Shown piece after piece: positions 43,561-56,056 of a stretch of 64,000 nucleotides of DNA; the stretch's first letter is position 1, and every line of letters starts with the position of its first letter. Origin of the DNA: Rhynchospora pubera (lineage: Eukaryota; Streptophyta; Magnoliopsida; Poales; Cyperaceae); assembly GCA_028095005.1 (NCBI GenBank), contig CM051461.1, positions 167,650,644 through 167,714,643 of the forward strand, written 5' to 3'. The position numbers and the translations under genes were made by a program. The notes beneath the pieces were generated by a model. The model ran no database searches and was not told the origin of the DNA. It saw only the letters and a list, made by a program, of their open reading frames with translations.

Positions 43561-46500
43561 ATCCTTCGCCAGACCCTTGGGTTTGTGGGCGTCCAAAAAT
43601 CTTATGCGCGCGGGTGCTACCTAAGTCAGCTGCCCCTTGGCTTCCTTAGGTGCGGGTGACAATTGGTTCTCGATCATAGGAGCGTACCTCTGACGCTCAG
43701 TCTCTGACCAATCGTTCAATGTGACGTGATGCTTGACATCTAGGCAAGACGGGTCACTCAAATGACGCTAAGCGTTCAAGTAACGTCCGACTGCCGACCG
43801 GTACGTCATGAACAGTTGGTTCTCGATCATGGGAGTGTTCCTCTGACACTCAGTCTCTGACCAGCTGTTGAAGCTTCGCTTGATTCCTGACCAAGCTTCA
43901 ATGCGACATAGTGCTTGGCATCTAGCCAAGGAAAGTCAATAAGGTGACGCTGAGCATTCTTTGCGAGCGTTCAAGTAATGTCCGGCTTCCGACCGGGACA
44001 TTGTAATTTCCCTCCAGCACCGAAAGAGGTAAGTTTTGTTGTGTGAGATCTGGTTGTTGATTTAAAAGATAGACTAAGTCGACATTACTGAGCTGTTTGA
44101 GCCATAAGTAATGTGACTAGGGAACATGTTGACGGTTTCTGAATGAGGATATTATTTGGGTAAGGATTATGGATCCATCTGATATAGTGGTGTGATATGG
44201 GATAAGGTCTTTGATATAATATGAGGGAGTCGTTCGCAGCAACAGTGTTGGCCTCGATATGTCCTTGGCAGTTAGATTGCAAACACTCAAGTTAGGACCT
44301 CCTGCCTTCTCGAGAGAGCGGGTGCCTTAGATAATCGTAGACTCCTGAAATAAAAGTGTGATCTTTCCCCAAGGTACGGGTATGATGATGTGCAGTTTGT
44401 CCGTAATGACAATATTTGCATATCTTTGATAGGATCATAATGCTGTGTGCCTGCGTCAGCGGTGTTGGCATATGTTATCTCTGGCGGGTAGATTGCATAC
44501 ACTCAAGATAGGGCCTCCTGCCTTTCTCGAGAGAGCGGGTGCCTTTGATAATCGTGGCTTTCATCGTCTCAGCAGGCTTGGGACAACATTATGAACTTTT
44601 CTCAGACTGCAAAGAGTTCTGTTCATATGTGGTAGATCCATATTCTTCACCGATAATATCTTGCGGTGTAATTTGTCTTCTCTTTGTTTGCTTGAATATT
44701 GATTTGGTCTTCGCTTGATTTGCGTATTATTTCGGGTTTCTTGATAGAGTCCCGTGACATCGTGATAGATCTCACTATCCATCATTTTGAGGCTAGCAAG
44801 TCTCAATTTAACCAGATCCTTGAGCTTGATATTTCACCAGTACTCTTGTTTGTGAGCAACAGTACCTGGTGTCTCCATTTTTTTATCCGCCTTTGCTGTG
44901 ACGATGACCGTCTGGTGGTTTTGATCACTGGGGTTGCGATGAGTTTTTCTTGAGTCATGAATGAAGCACTAGACTCGGTCGTGCTAGTGTTCTAATATGA
45001 CTTTTAGAAATACTATCCATGCCTTCGTTATGAGCCTTTGAGCCTTTGCCGGAACGGCTTTTCTCCATAGTATCCAGGAGAGAATAATGGTAGGAATATA
45101 TTTGGTAGAGTTTTTAGTGGTGATGATTAGCCAAATAAATTCCCTTTATTTTTCTGAGCTTCCAGGATTTTTCCTCATATTTTTCTGACCCTCATATAAT
45201 TTTTCATGAATTTTTAAAGGGTTTTTGGATTTTAAAATAAATATAAGGCTGAGGTGGCAATTTATGATTGGCCAGAACTTGGAATATGGATTTAAAATAT
45301 TATGTTTGGATTTTGGCTTTTGGCATGACTGTATTCTCCATATTTTTCTGGTCCTGTAGAAATTTGGTTTGGATTTTTCTGAGTTACGATTGAATTTCCA
45401 CGAATTTTTGAAGTTTCCAGCAATGAAATGGTGCCACATCAGCAGAGAAATGACACGTGGCAAGTCCTGATTGGTCCACACCAGCGGAGAAAAAGAGAGG
45501 TCAACAGCGACTTGAATTGTCACAGTGCGACACGTGTTGACTTCTGGTTGGTTATCGATGGGTCATTATATCGTACTGACTCGCCACACGAAAAGTGCCA
45601 CAGAATATCGTGAATTTTGGGACGCCCCTTATTAAAACCGTCCATGCTCCCGGTATTTTGCAGAGTGAATGACCCATTCGCTTGTGGGGCCCACTGTCAG
45701 AGATACGGTATTAGCCGTTATGTGTTGAGCCGAGTCTACGCGAATCAGAGAAATGAATCTCTTCTCCTCCTTTGTTCCTCCTTCCTTCGTCGCACTGGCG
45801 ATTGAGAAAACCGCCATGGATATGCGCTCGAGCCCTCTGCAATGCCATCAGACGCCAGCAAAGCATCGCCTGTCGTCATATGACCTCCCCGATGTGATGG
45901 GGCCCCTTCGTTCGTTGTGAGGACCACTGCTTCATTGCAATCGCTCCTAGGGTTTCGAAGGAGAGGATGACAGCAATTGTGAGCTTCTGGGGATCATTGG
46001 GCCTAGGGAACGCATCAGAGAGCATCGTGGTGGGTCCCAGAAGCTTGTTATAGTTTCAATTTAGTTGATGAGACCTTCTAGCATGGTGTCTCACCTTAGC
46101 CAGGATACGCCATGAGGTTGATTTGATCAATGTAGTTGGTTGGCCATGGTGGGGATCAAGTGAGGCGTTTACAAGCTTGGTGACAAATGTAGGAAAGTGC
46201 CTGGACAGTCAATTTGACTGTCGAGAGCCTCTATCTAGGAATTACCCCTCAATTTTGATTTGGTCATGGTAATGTGCTGTTGACTGGCCTTGCTTTGGTC
46301 ATTATTACTCCTGATAGCATTGAGGATTTGATGAGAGGCATTGGGGAATATCTTGGCATGCTCCTGAGTGAATGTGAGCCTTCAATTGTGTCATAGAGGT
46401 GATGGCAGTATTGTATCGACTTGAAAGGGAAATGTGTTGATTTGATTTTTTTTTGCTGGGATGTAACAAACCATCAATATGAGAAAACCTTCAGTGTATT

Positions 46501-47334
46501 GCTCTTTCTTGGCATGGTTGAGGTAGTGATGGTAATAGAGAGGCATCTTTGTATGCATTGGAAAGGAATAGAGAGGTATGAACCCCAACAGCTTGTGTAC
46601 ATGAAATAGCAAGCTATTAGATTGACACAATTTACCCTCCACTACACAACTTCTTCTTGGCATTGCTCATGTTGAAGTGACTGCCTCCTTCAGTGCATTG
46701 GCCAGTTGAGAGATGGGCTACTCCATGGACTTCAATACCTGTTGTCCTTTATATATTTTTTTTTTTTTTTGACCTGCTGTCCATAATCCCTGCTGTCCAT
46801 ACTTGTTGTCCACTTTTTTTTTTTTTTTGATAATATGCTTACTATCAAATATGCATACTTAATTATAAACATAGCCTTCATAGTTCCTTAGTCCTCATGA
46901 GTACATACCATAAAAGCATGATATAAAAATGAGAATTGAGCTTTAGTTGTTCCTATATTATTACTAATACTTATGTTAGATAAATGTGCTTATATACATA
47001 TTTACATCAAACGTTTTGTTAGTTACTCCTTACATTTCTGCTAAATGTGCATGAAACCAGAAAAGCATATAAAAAAAAAAGTTGCAAGGAAAACAAATGA
47101 ACCTTTTTGCTTCACTAAAACTGATTACAAGGAAGGAGATTGAGTGATCTCAACTGCTATTAAAGGAAATATGAAGCTTATGGCTTCTACTAATACACTC
47201 TTTTTTTTGTTTTTTTTTTATGAAATAGCTATCCTAAGTGTTTGAACTGCTTCTTGGGTGGATGACTGAGCTTTAGAGGGTGTTGCACTCTGCTGGGTGT
47301 GTTGCTCGTTGTCTCCTGCATGATTCTGAGGTGT

Positions 47335-47344
47335 CCTATTTATA
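47335..47344 (-). promoter_or_regulatory. TATA box of outer 5' LTR
   Basis: The minus strand reads TATAAATAGG, as in the left copy at 3691-3700. It should drive the outer element's transcript. Confidence 0.6.
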
Positions 47345-48797
47345 GGAGAACCAGATGGCACCAATTATGTGAAGTTTAGAGCTTCTGGACAGTTTTACCC
47401 CTGCATGAGCCTCACTATTCCATCTTTTCTGTACCTAAGGGTTTTTACTTCTTTGTTCTCACTAACTATGCCAACACATCATCAATTCCATGTGATCCCC
47501 ATATGTTGTGCCTGTTTTATTTTAATGATCAAATGGCTCATTCATTTTTTTTATCTCAACACATGCTCCTTGTTATGTCCAGCACAATAATATAATTGGC
47601 CTTGCCTTTTCAACAATGCTTTGCAATTTCTTTTTAATGCAATTTCATCTTCTGGAGCAGTACCCCTTGAGTTATCTCCATTTGATTTTCAATCAGAATG
47701 GCATGCTCCAGTGCTGCTGCATGAGCATTTTTGAGAGTTTGAATACCTCCCTGATTTGCCTCCATTTTCATTTTATGTTTGTTAATCATTCTACAACCGA
47801 TCATTAATTCTCTCAATTGATGATTCAGATATCTCCTTCGATGCTCCCTGGTTACGGCTTGGTCGTGGAATTAACTCAATTGAACTTCATTCTTCTCAAT
47901 TGAACAGATACTCAAATTGCAAGTCTCGCGTAATTGAGCCTCTCCTATTCCAGCTCTATTGGAGAGGACAGAAATGAGCTTATCCATTGGCATCGAGATT
48001 CCCTCCTCTCTTTTCCATGTTGAATTGATTGCCATAGCAGCACTGGCTGCTGTGAATGCAGTGAGGCGTTGCATATCATTGTGTCTTAGTAGGCGAGAGA
48101 GGAGACAAGGTGAGCAGTACGCTCCTGTGCATAGCGCGAGGAGGAGGGGAGAGCGAAATTCCATCATTACTTGGCTTCGAATTTCAACAGGCGTGAGAGG
48201 GAGGGGCCCATCTCCTGCGTCACGGCGTTCGTCAGAAGAGCTTCTTCGTCATGGCGTGCGTCAGACAGAAAGGGAGGAGACGAAGGAGATGAGTCGCTTG
48301 GGCCGTGAGAAGTTGTAGGCTGCCATCTCCTTTTTTTTTTGAAATGGGCCTTTGGTTTTGCATATGGGCCCATGTGTTTCAGCAAAGAAGAATTGTTTTG
48401 TTTAATCCATGTTGCACGAATCTTGATGCCTTGATTTTTTTTATATGTATTTTCGCCTGAATATTATGTATAACCATATAACTCCACTCATGAAATTATA
48501 TAATTATTTTCTTGTTGCACCTCAAGGTATAATCTGGCGTTTTTCGTGAGTTCCAGGAATATATATATGCCAAATTATCGTGATTTTATTTTTCCCATCA
48601 ACACGGCCACTAATATAGCCTTCGGGATTTAGCACCATTTGTTTTGTCATGACATTGAATCCTCATGAATATTCCTTCCTGATTTATCCAAGATATTTTC
48701 AGATTATCGGGTACCTCCCGTATCTGACCTATGTATAAAATATCAGATTCTTCTTTACCGTTCTCCGGTATTTATGAGAATATTTTAGGGTTCAACA

Positions 48798-49230
48798 TTA
48801 AGCCATTATCCCTGCACAATTATCAACTGAATTAAGTCAATTTGCAACCACATCGCTAATCCTAGCGGGCCGCTGAGTGAATCAGCGAGGTTGTCTATGC
48901 CCGCCAAGTAGCCAGCGACCAGTCTAATAGATCAGCGACCTAGGTTCTTTTAGCGGGCCGCTACGAGAGTCAGCGGGCCGCTGGAACTGGGACTAAGAAG
49001 AAGTGTTAGCAACCAGAAACCCTAGAATTACGTGACTTGTTGAATCTCTCTTATTAATTCTTGTTTTGACCTTGAACTAGACTTAGGATTTAGACTTACC
49101 TGCAACCCTTAATTCACATAAGAGTTGAACCGTCTAGCTAGTTTAGTAAAGTAAAAGACTAATATTCCAACACCGTCCCTGTGGATTCGACCCTCAAGCT
49201 GTTCTACAAACGATTAGATCGGCAGACACG
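48798..49230. mobile_element. Fragment resembling the 3' end of an Athila-type LTR
   Basis: The segment contains CCCTGTGGATTCGACCCTC (49173-49191), a phrase I know from the ends of Athila-type LTRs, and several AGCGGGCCGCT repeats near 48866, 48952 and 48975. No coding part is visible. The outer element appears to have inserted into or beside it. The family call rests on one motif. Confidence 0.4.
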
Positions 49231-49245
49231 AGGTTTTTATTTTGA

Positions 49246-49727
49246 GACTTGGTTTCCCATCGATCATGTATGCTGACACTGATTATTGGAGAAGGCAGAG
49301 AGATATCAGGTCGGGTTATAACAGCGATGATAAATGCAATGAAGAAGGCTAGCAATTCTGACCTTGCAATAAAGCTTATATACAACAAGATAGGCATTGG
49401 GTAAGCGAGGTTTGTTAGCATCAAAGGATGGTTAAGTTTCAAAGTTGTTTAACTTAGATAGTGAACTCATATATCAAGAGTGCTTTTTATTTTTTTTATA
49501 ATTCCTGTCTATACTTGTTTGTTTCAGTCTTTTACCAGAAAGCTTGTATTAAGATCTTTGTAATTAAAATGCAAATTGTTAGTTTAAGGTTTTTTACCAG
49601 AAAGCTTGTATCCTCGTTTGGTACTATCTTGATTGTGTACTAAATGCAAATTTCTTTCAGGTCTTTTGAATATGCTCTTTGGTTAATTTACATTGAGATT
49701 CGACTTGTAGCTGACAAGGATGCCTAA
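49246..49727 (+). pseudogene. Exon-like fragment of an unidentified gene
   Basis: A frame at 49246-49403 encodes a protein-like stretch (EGREISGRVITAMINAMKKA, SDLAIKLIYNKIGIG) and ends at a donor TTGG|GTAAGC. A good acceptor TTTCTTTCAG at 49652-49661 opens an exon continuing in frame (SFEYALWLIYIEIRLV) to a stop at 49725-49727. The two exons together read as a C-terminal fragment. The upstream end is missing, perhaps displaced by the retrotransposon insertions. I do not recognise the protein. Confidence 0.35.
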
Positions 49728-52700
49728 AACAATGGAGAACTTGCATTCAACAAGTAATATAAGCATGAAGAAAATGGGAAGAAAGAAGAACACATTGAGC
49801 AAGCTGATTGAGAGGAGACCAATGAAGAATAAAACAAAAGAAAAGAGTTGGCGATTAGCTAATGGTCTGGGTTGATTTTGTAAAATTGATTCTGTTATGA
49901 GATTGTATGTTTAAAACAACCAATCTGTCATGGGTTGCATAAAGTAGTGTGATAAGAATTGAATTATTGTGTGATAAGTATTCAAGCTATGTAATCAATC
50001 TATGATGCTGATACTGAATGACATTGTGGCTTTGCTTGTTCCTATAATCTATGTTTGAATAAAGTAAAGCAAGAAAGCATACAGTAAAGAATAAAAATGG
50101 TAAGAGTTACAATATAGTTAAATGTTCATAAAAATAGTAAAATTTGCAGGGGCCTCCTGGGTCTCTAATAAGAACAATATTTCTGCAAAGAGAACACAAG
50201 AGTTATACTGGTGCTTACATCAACTAATTACATGCATACTGAAGGATTTCATGATGCGAATCGGGTAATTTAAAATTTTTATTAACCGATAACATCTAAG
50301 ATCGTTCTTATTATCGCTAACTTTCCTATATTATATTTGCATCACAATCACATATATTCCTATAAGAAGGATTGTTGAGCCATACCTATGATCTCTAACG
50401 AAGCTTTGTTCCTCTTGGTTCACCTTGAATCCGAAACAAGAATGACAGTTGAATCCGTGCTAGCGAATTCCCCGTCAACACCTAGCTCCACCACCCGTGT
50501 CTTGATTGATTGCTTAATCGATAGAATATTTTAACAAATATTTTGAGGAAGAGAAAGCCAAAGCTTCAACACATGAAGACTTACTTGTATCCACAATTTC
50601 TAATCTGTTTTACCTTTAAAACATCAGAATAAACCTTTCAAATTCGTATAGCATTCAAAGCCACTAATCAGAAATTAAAACAACACTTTAATTTCTGACG
50701 TTGCAGCACTAAAACATTGATAACTCTCTGTAGGAAATTCCAAACGACATGAAACTTGAACCATTGGATTCTACACTTCCAGGGCTATAATTTTCATATA
50801 TCATTTTGGTTATCATTTGCTATACTAATTGTCAGTTTAAAGTTGACTCAAATTCTGACCCGAATTTAAAGCCTTCTTTCTCTTTTTCATTTGTTAAAAT
50901 ATTTGGGCTTGGGCTTTAAAAAAATTTATGCACTCTATAATAATATTCATATATTATTATATTATGTGAAACACATATTATACTCATAATATTCACATAT
51001 CAATAAATTTATTCCTTGCTAGTTAATCACGTCATGTGATATAATTTCTATTTGTACTTTATTTCATACAACATGAAACCTTGTACATAGAAAATATATT
51101 TCTTGTTTCCCATTCAGTTGGTGTGACCTATATTGAGGATCCATATTATGTTGGCAATGAAATAAAATATTTTATTCCATAAACTGTAAGCGGTACTCTA
51201 GCATACATTACAGCTACCCAAATAATATAGATGTTTAGTAAATCCTTTTACGAAACACGATCCTTCTAGTAATGCTATTAACATTACTTGTGTCTATTCC
51301 TTGCCATATGATATTATGATTATTATACAAAGTAGGGCTGTGTCATCTTCGTATTATAATCTTTTCTTGATCTCCAATAAGTATGATTATATAATTATAA
51401 CTGCAGTTCAGTTATATTGGATCCATTTATAATCTTACTTTACCAAGGGGCCCTTTATAATATCATTCCTCAATTCATGAGTGACAATTAGCTATTGACA
51501 TATATATTTGCCTCCTACACAAGTTATATACAAAGAACTATTACTTTTATCACCACAAGCTTCAAATGGCTTTAAGTAATAATCACGTTGCATATTTCTT
51601 ATGTGAAAATATATCATATCAATCTTAGAATTAATGACACGATAAAAATATTAATGACACAAACACAATCCATATAATATTTTTATCAATTAGGTCTGTT
51701 CAATATATGAAACTTTTCATATACTCGTGTTATTAAATGATAATCCTTTATCAACGTCTCCTCGAATTGCTTTTCGATTTTATTTTCTGGAGTGAGAGGG
51801 AGAGGGAAGAGGAGCCAGAGAATCGGAGATAAAATGTTACGAGTAGAGAGGAGAAAAACAAATTGGTTTAGTCCGATAGAATAGGTTTAGTCTTAGAAGG
51901 GTCTGGATTCGAACAAGGGTATAATGGTCTGAAATTTTTTATTTTATTTTTTTAATCTTATTTATATTAGAAAAAATGACAAAGGGGCAAATACAGAAGA
52001 CGTCCGAAATTCGGAGGGGCAAAATCAGGAACTTGAATTTTCGAGGGGAAATCCTGTATTTCCTCAATTCTGAGGGGTACAGAAAAAATTTTCCCAAACT
52101 TTAAACAAGCTTAACTTTTGATAGGAAGGTCCGTTTGGGGCGATCGAGCACAATCCGGAAAGCTGGCGACGAGATCTACACATGTTATCGGGGTGAAACC
52201 CCGGGGTGAAACCCCGTAACGACCATTTTCGAAGCCAAAAAACTCTCTCTGGACCTCCAAAATCCACTTTGAAAGTTTGCAAACCTAAAAACCACTCTAA
52301 ACTACTAAAAATGTTTTTAAAATCATAAATTAATCATTAAAAAAGAAATACAGTAAATCATTAAAAAGAGAAAGTTTGTAAATCAAGTGAATATCAAATG
52401 GTTGTTTAAAATTTATAATTTTAATTTAAATTAATTAAAAATTTATACTTAATTATTCATTTTTTAATTAAATAAATTAATTAAATTTATATTTAATTAA
52501 ATAAATTAATTAAAAGGAAAATAAATTTAATTTTCCAAAAAAAATACTAAATTATATATAAAATTTTGTTTAATTATTCCTGATTTTTTTATATTTTTTC
52601 AATATTTTTACAATATATTATCTATTTTTCTAATTATTTAACTAATTAATAAACTAATAAAAGGAAAAAAAATTAATTTCCCCAAAAAATACTAAATTCC

Positions 52701-53060
52701 ATATAAATTTTAGTTTAATTATTCCTGATTTTTTCCATATTTTTTCAATATTTTTACAATATATTATCTATTTTTCTAATTATTTAACTAATTAATAAAT
52801 TAAATAAATAAATAAATAATATATAAAAAATTAAAAAGCTAAGATCGGAATCCAGGAATCCGATCTTGCGTTCGGAATCTGAGATTCCGATCTCGTGATA
52901 CTATTTAAAAAAATATTATTATATTGATATTATATTTAATATATTATATTAATTTAGTATTATTTTTTTAAATTTCGGTCATATCATTTCAAGTTTGACC
53001 GTGCTTTATTCTGGACCTTTTGGACTTTGCTCGATTCTTTAATTTCCTTATTTCCTTTAT
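49728..53060. other. AT-rich intergenic DNA
   Basis: I see no gene. The stretch 50250-51780 has the texture of an old retrotransposon remnant but no domain is readable. Near 52189-52216 GGGGTGAAACCCC is duplicated. Two small hairpins lie at 52841-52866 (AAGATCGGA/TCCGATCTT) and about 52873-52890 (CGGAATCT/AGATTCCG). Confidence 0.5.
52540..52800. repeat. AT-rich tandem duplication, period 145 bp
   Basis: The block with TTTAATTATTCCTGATTTTT and CAATATATTATCTATTTTTC occurs twice, with matching points at 52581 and 52726. Confidence 0.8.
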
Positions 53061-53067
53061 TACATTT

Positions 53068-53078
53068 GTGGGACCCAC
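53068..53078. promoter_or_regulatory. Palindromic class I TCP site upstream of CDC20
   Basis: GTGGGACCCAC matches the class I TCP consensus GGNCCCAC on both strands. It is about 650 bp before the CDC20 ATG and about 245 bp before the TATA-like motif. TCP factors are known regulators of cell-cycle promoters; binding here is inference. Confidence 0.45.
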
Positions 53079-53105
53079 CTGTCAATCAAACTGACACGAG
53101 ACGCA

Positions 53106-53335
53106 AACGGTGTCTCTAACGGCTAGTTTCGAGATTCCCAATCTGGATTTAGCCGTTGTGTTGACGCGTCCGATTTATTACCAAATTTATCGATCTGATA
53201 TTATTACGGACCATCTATTAACTGTTGAGATTAAATCGAACGGATCCGATAAAAAAAAGTCCAATGTTAATTTGATCGTTCCGAAACCCTAAGTTGCGCC
53301 GCCTTAACTTCCTTTATATTCCCCCTAACGCCGTT
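53106..53335 (+). promoter_or_regulatory. Mitosis-specific activator (MSA) cluster of the CDC20 promoter
   Basis: TCTAACGGCTA at 53115-53125 matches the MSA consensus YCYAACGGYYA at every position. Further AACGG cores lie at 53106 and 53239 on the plus strand, and CCGTT (minus-strand cores) at 53153 and 53331. MSA elements bind three-repeat MYB factors and give G2/M expression in plants, which suits a mitotic APC/C activator. The plus-strand ATAT-rich CCTTTATATTCC at 53310-53321 may be the TATA box. Confidence 0.7.
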
Positions 53336-53713
53336 CTCTCCTCATTCACATTTCTCATTTCTCATTTCTCTCGCTCGCGTTAATTTGATCTCGCAATAAT
53401 CGCTCTCGCTTTCGTTCTCTCGTAGTCGTTTTCTTCTGGTTTAAGGAAGAAGAAGCACCTCTTTCTCCGAGTTCTCTCAGCTTCCCTTCGAGCACTGCTT
53501 TGGAGGGGGAAGAGATAGCATCGGACATCTCGTTAATATTTGAGCAATTCTTACTCTAATATTTAATTAATTACTGTTTATTTGTTTCATTTTGTTAATC
53601 GAACTTTTTGGTTGCAGGATTATTAATAACTATTCAAATTCTTTAGTTTGTTTCTCTAGTATTTGTTTCTGTTTGTCCCCGTCCTTTCTGGGGGTCTTTT
53701 TGTTGTTTAATCC

Positions 53714-56056
53714 ATGGATTCAGGTTTCTCAATTTCTTCTGAAAAGAACCGGTTTGAATGCCGCCACCCCCTAAGAGATGTCCCTCCAAGGCCGTACATC
53801 CCTCCATTGCATTCTTCCATCTATCGGACCTCTAATCGCAACACCTATGTAAGAATCTCTTCTTCGTCTATTTCAATTGCTGAAATGGGTTTATGTTTTT
53901 TGTGTCTATTTTCGTTGACGGATATGTTCTTTGTACTAAAAAAACACATCTTTTCTTACCGACCTATTATTTGATATTTCAATAGTCTTGTTTCTTGAAA
54001 TCCGTTAATTTAGGGTTTTATGTAGTTACAATTATAATTTAAGCATAAGGAGGGAGAAAATAATCAATTATAATTTTACAATTCCATTTCTTTCCAAAAA
54101 TTAGTACAATAATGTTCCATTGAGAAACCCCTTTCTTTATCAATCCATCCAATGTTCTGTCAAAATTTGTATGGCTTATGGATCTTTTCCTTGTTTCTCA
54201 AATTAAAAAACAACAGGGAGATAGATTCATTCCGAACCGGTCTGCAATGGATATGGACATTGCTCAGTACCTCCTGACAGAGCCGAGGAGAGACAAGGAG
54301 AACAAGGGAGTGGCATCTCCTTCGAAAGAGGCATATCGGAAGCTTCTAGCTGACACCATGCTCCAGGGGCGAACACGCATCCTCTCATTCCGCAACAAGC
54401 CTCCAGAAAAGGTCAACAACATGCTGCCAGACACCCCTTCTACTACTCAAGTCCAACCTGCAAAGCAGCGTAGGCACATTCCTCAGGTATATTTTTGTTC
54501 ATTAACTTCTTTTATAGCCAAGTCTACCATGTCAATAGAAATTGTTACCATACAGTCAGGCCTAGCCGAGTGTGGGTCTACCATGTCAATAGAAATTGTT
54601 AGCATACAATCAGGTCTAGCCGAGTGTGGGTCTACCATGTCAATAGATTTTGTTAGCATACAATCAAGTCTTTTTTTTTAAAGAAAAAAGAAATTACCTT
54701 GTCTAGCAACTGTTTAGATTTGTGTTGAACTGCAACATGGTATGTGTTGATGTATTTCTGTGTGATGAACCTTGGTGGTTCTTGTTTTGATCTTAAGAAC
54801 TCTACAGTTTTTGTTAATTCGTCTGTTTGATTACTTATTTTTGAATTATGACATCCTTATTCTTTTGCACTTATGCAGTCAGCCGAGAGAACATTAGATG
54901 CACCAGATATAGTGGATGACTACTACCTCAACTTGCTTGATTGGGGAAGTGCTAATGTGCTATCAATCGCACTTCAAAATACTGTTTACTTGTGGGATGC
55001 TTCAAATGGGTCTACTTCTGAATTGGTGACAATTGATGATGACCTTGGCCCTGTTACCAGTGTCAGCTGGGCCCCAGATGGCCGCCACATAGCTATTGGT
55101 CTCACCTCGTCTGATGTGCAGCTATGGGATACTACCTCCAATAAGCTGGTTCGTGTCATTTTTATCTTAATGATACCAATACTTGTATGCCATTTTTTCT
55201 GTCCTACAGAAATTTGCTGCTCGCTAATTATTTGCCTGATGTTATTCAACAGGTCAGAACTCTAAGAGGGATTCATCAGTCCCGTGTTGGGTCCCTTGCA
55301 TGGAACAACAGCATTCTGACAACTGGTGGCCTGGATGGTGCAATTGTCAACAATGATGTCAGAGCTCGGTCCTACACTGTCAGCACTTTCCGTGCCCACA
55401 ACCATGAGGTGTGCGGTCTACGATGGACTGGGTCGGGCAAGTATCTTGCAAGTGGCGGAAATGATAATCTTCTCCACATATGGGACCTTTCAACAACCAA
55501 CCCTATTCACCGATTCACTCAACACACTGCTGCAGTAAAGGCTCTTGCTTGGTGTCCCTTCCAGAGCAACCTATTAGCATCAGGCGGAGGTGGAAATGAC
55601 CGGTGCATTAAATTCTGGAATGTGAACACCGGGGCTTGTCAAAGCTCGGTGGATACAGGGTCTCAGGTTTGCGCCTTGTTGTGGAACAAGAATGAAAGGG
55701 AGTTGTTGAGCTCACATGGCTATGCTGAGAATCAGCTCACACTGTGGAAGTATCCATCTATGAGTAAGATGGCTGAGCTGACCGGTCATAGCTCCCGTGT
55801 TCTCTACATGGCTCAGGTAAAATAGGACCCAGATTTCTTGAAGATTACAATCCATTCACTGGACTTTTCTTGTGTGTCATTTGTTAATAGTTTATCTTGC
55901 AAATTGTAGAGTCCTGATGGATGCACTGTTGCGTCAGCTGCTGGAGATGAGACACTCAGGTTTTGGAATGTGTTTGGAGTTCCTGAAGTAAAGAAACCGG
56001 CACCTAAGTCTTCCTTTGTGGTGGGGCCCTCTAACATTTACAGCCACATCCGTTAA
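53714..56056 (+). CDS. CDC20: CDC20/Fizzy, WD40 activator of the anaphase-promoting complex
   Basis: Five exons: 53714-53848, 54217-54486, 54879-55148, 55253-55816 and 55910-56056; all introns are GT-AG and phase 0, giving 461 aa, close to the plant CDC20 length. CDC20 recruits substrates such as cyclin B and securin to APC/C for ubiquitination at the metaphase-anaphase transition. Visible marks are the C-box DRFIPNR at 47-53, a KEN box at 72-74, the RTLDAPDIVDDYYLNLLDW start of the propeller, seven WD40 blades (among them VYLWDAS, LHIWDLS, IKFWNVN, LRFWNVF) and the C-terminal Ile-Arg tail that docks on APC/C. ATG 53714 is the first start in the exon and precedes a typical MDSGF plant N terminus. 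The reading frame shows no break. A 5'-UTR of about 370 bp is CT-rich and may contain an intron ending TTGCAG near 53617. Confidence 0.95.
54522..54671. repeat. 54-bp minisatellite in CDC20 intron 2
   Basis: GTCTACCATGTCAATAGA starts at 54522, 54576 and 54630: two full copies and one partial copy with few changes. Confidence 0.92.

Larger units (their letters stand above)
1..48797 (-). mobile_element. Outer gag-only Ty3/gypsy (Tat-like) LTR retrotransposon, left end outside window
   Basis: Positions 1-5153 and 43651-48797 are near-identical direct repeats, and the right copy extends left to 41388. A minus-strand PBS sits next to the right copy and a PPT next to the left copy, so the element reads on the minus strand with its 5' LTR on the right. 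Without the inner insertion the internal region is about 8.4 kb and encodes Gag-like protein only. RT, RNase H and integrase are absent, so it needs enzymes from another element. It resembles the gag-only class of terminal-repeat elements. The 5 bases after the right LTR, TTAAG (48798-48802), should be one TSD copy; the other lies outside the window. About 13 substitutions separate the two LTR copies over 5.15 kb by eye, so it is young but older than the inner element. Confidence 0.9.
41388..48797 (-). repeat. 5' LTR of outer element, complete, about 7.4 kb
   Basis: On the plus strand it runs TGTCTCGC to TTCAACA, so in element orientation it starts TGTTGAACCC and ends GCGAGACA. The right end is fixed by the breakpoint shared with 5153, and the left end by the adjoining PBS. 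At 7.4 kb it is among the longer plant LTRs. The block near 41566-41612 (minus: GTAATTAACAGTAGGGGC...) is shared with the inner LTR at 17344-17390. Confidence 0.88.

Noticed and set aside
54986..55249. 87-codon minus-strand ORF opposite CDC20 exon 3
   Set aside because: Shadow of the WD40-coding exon.
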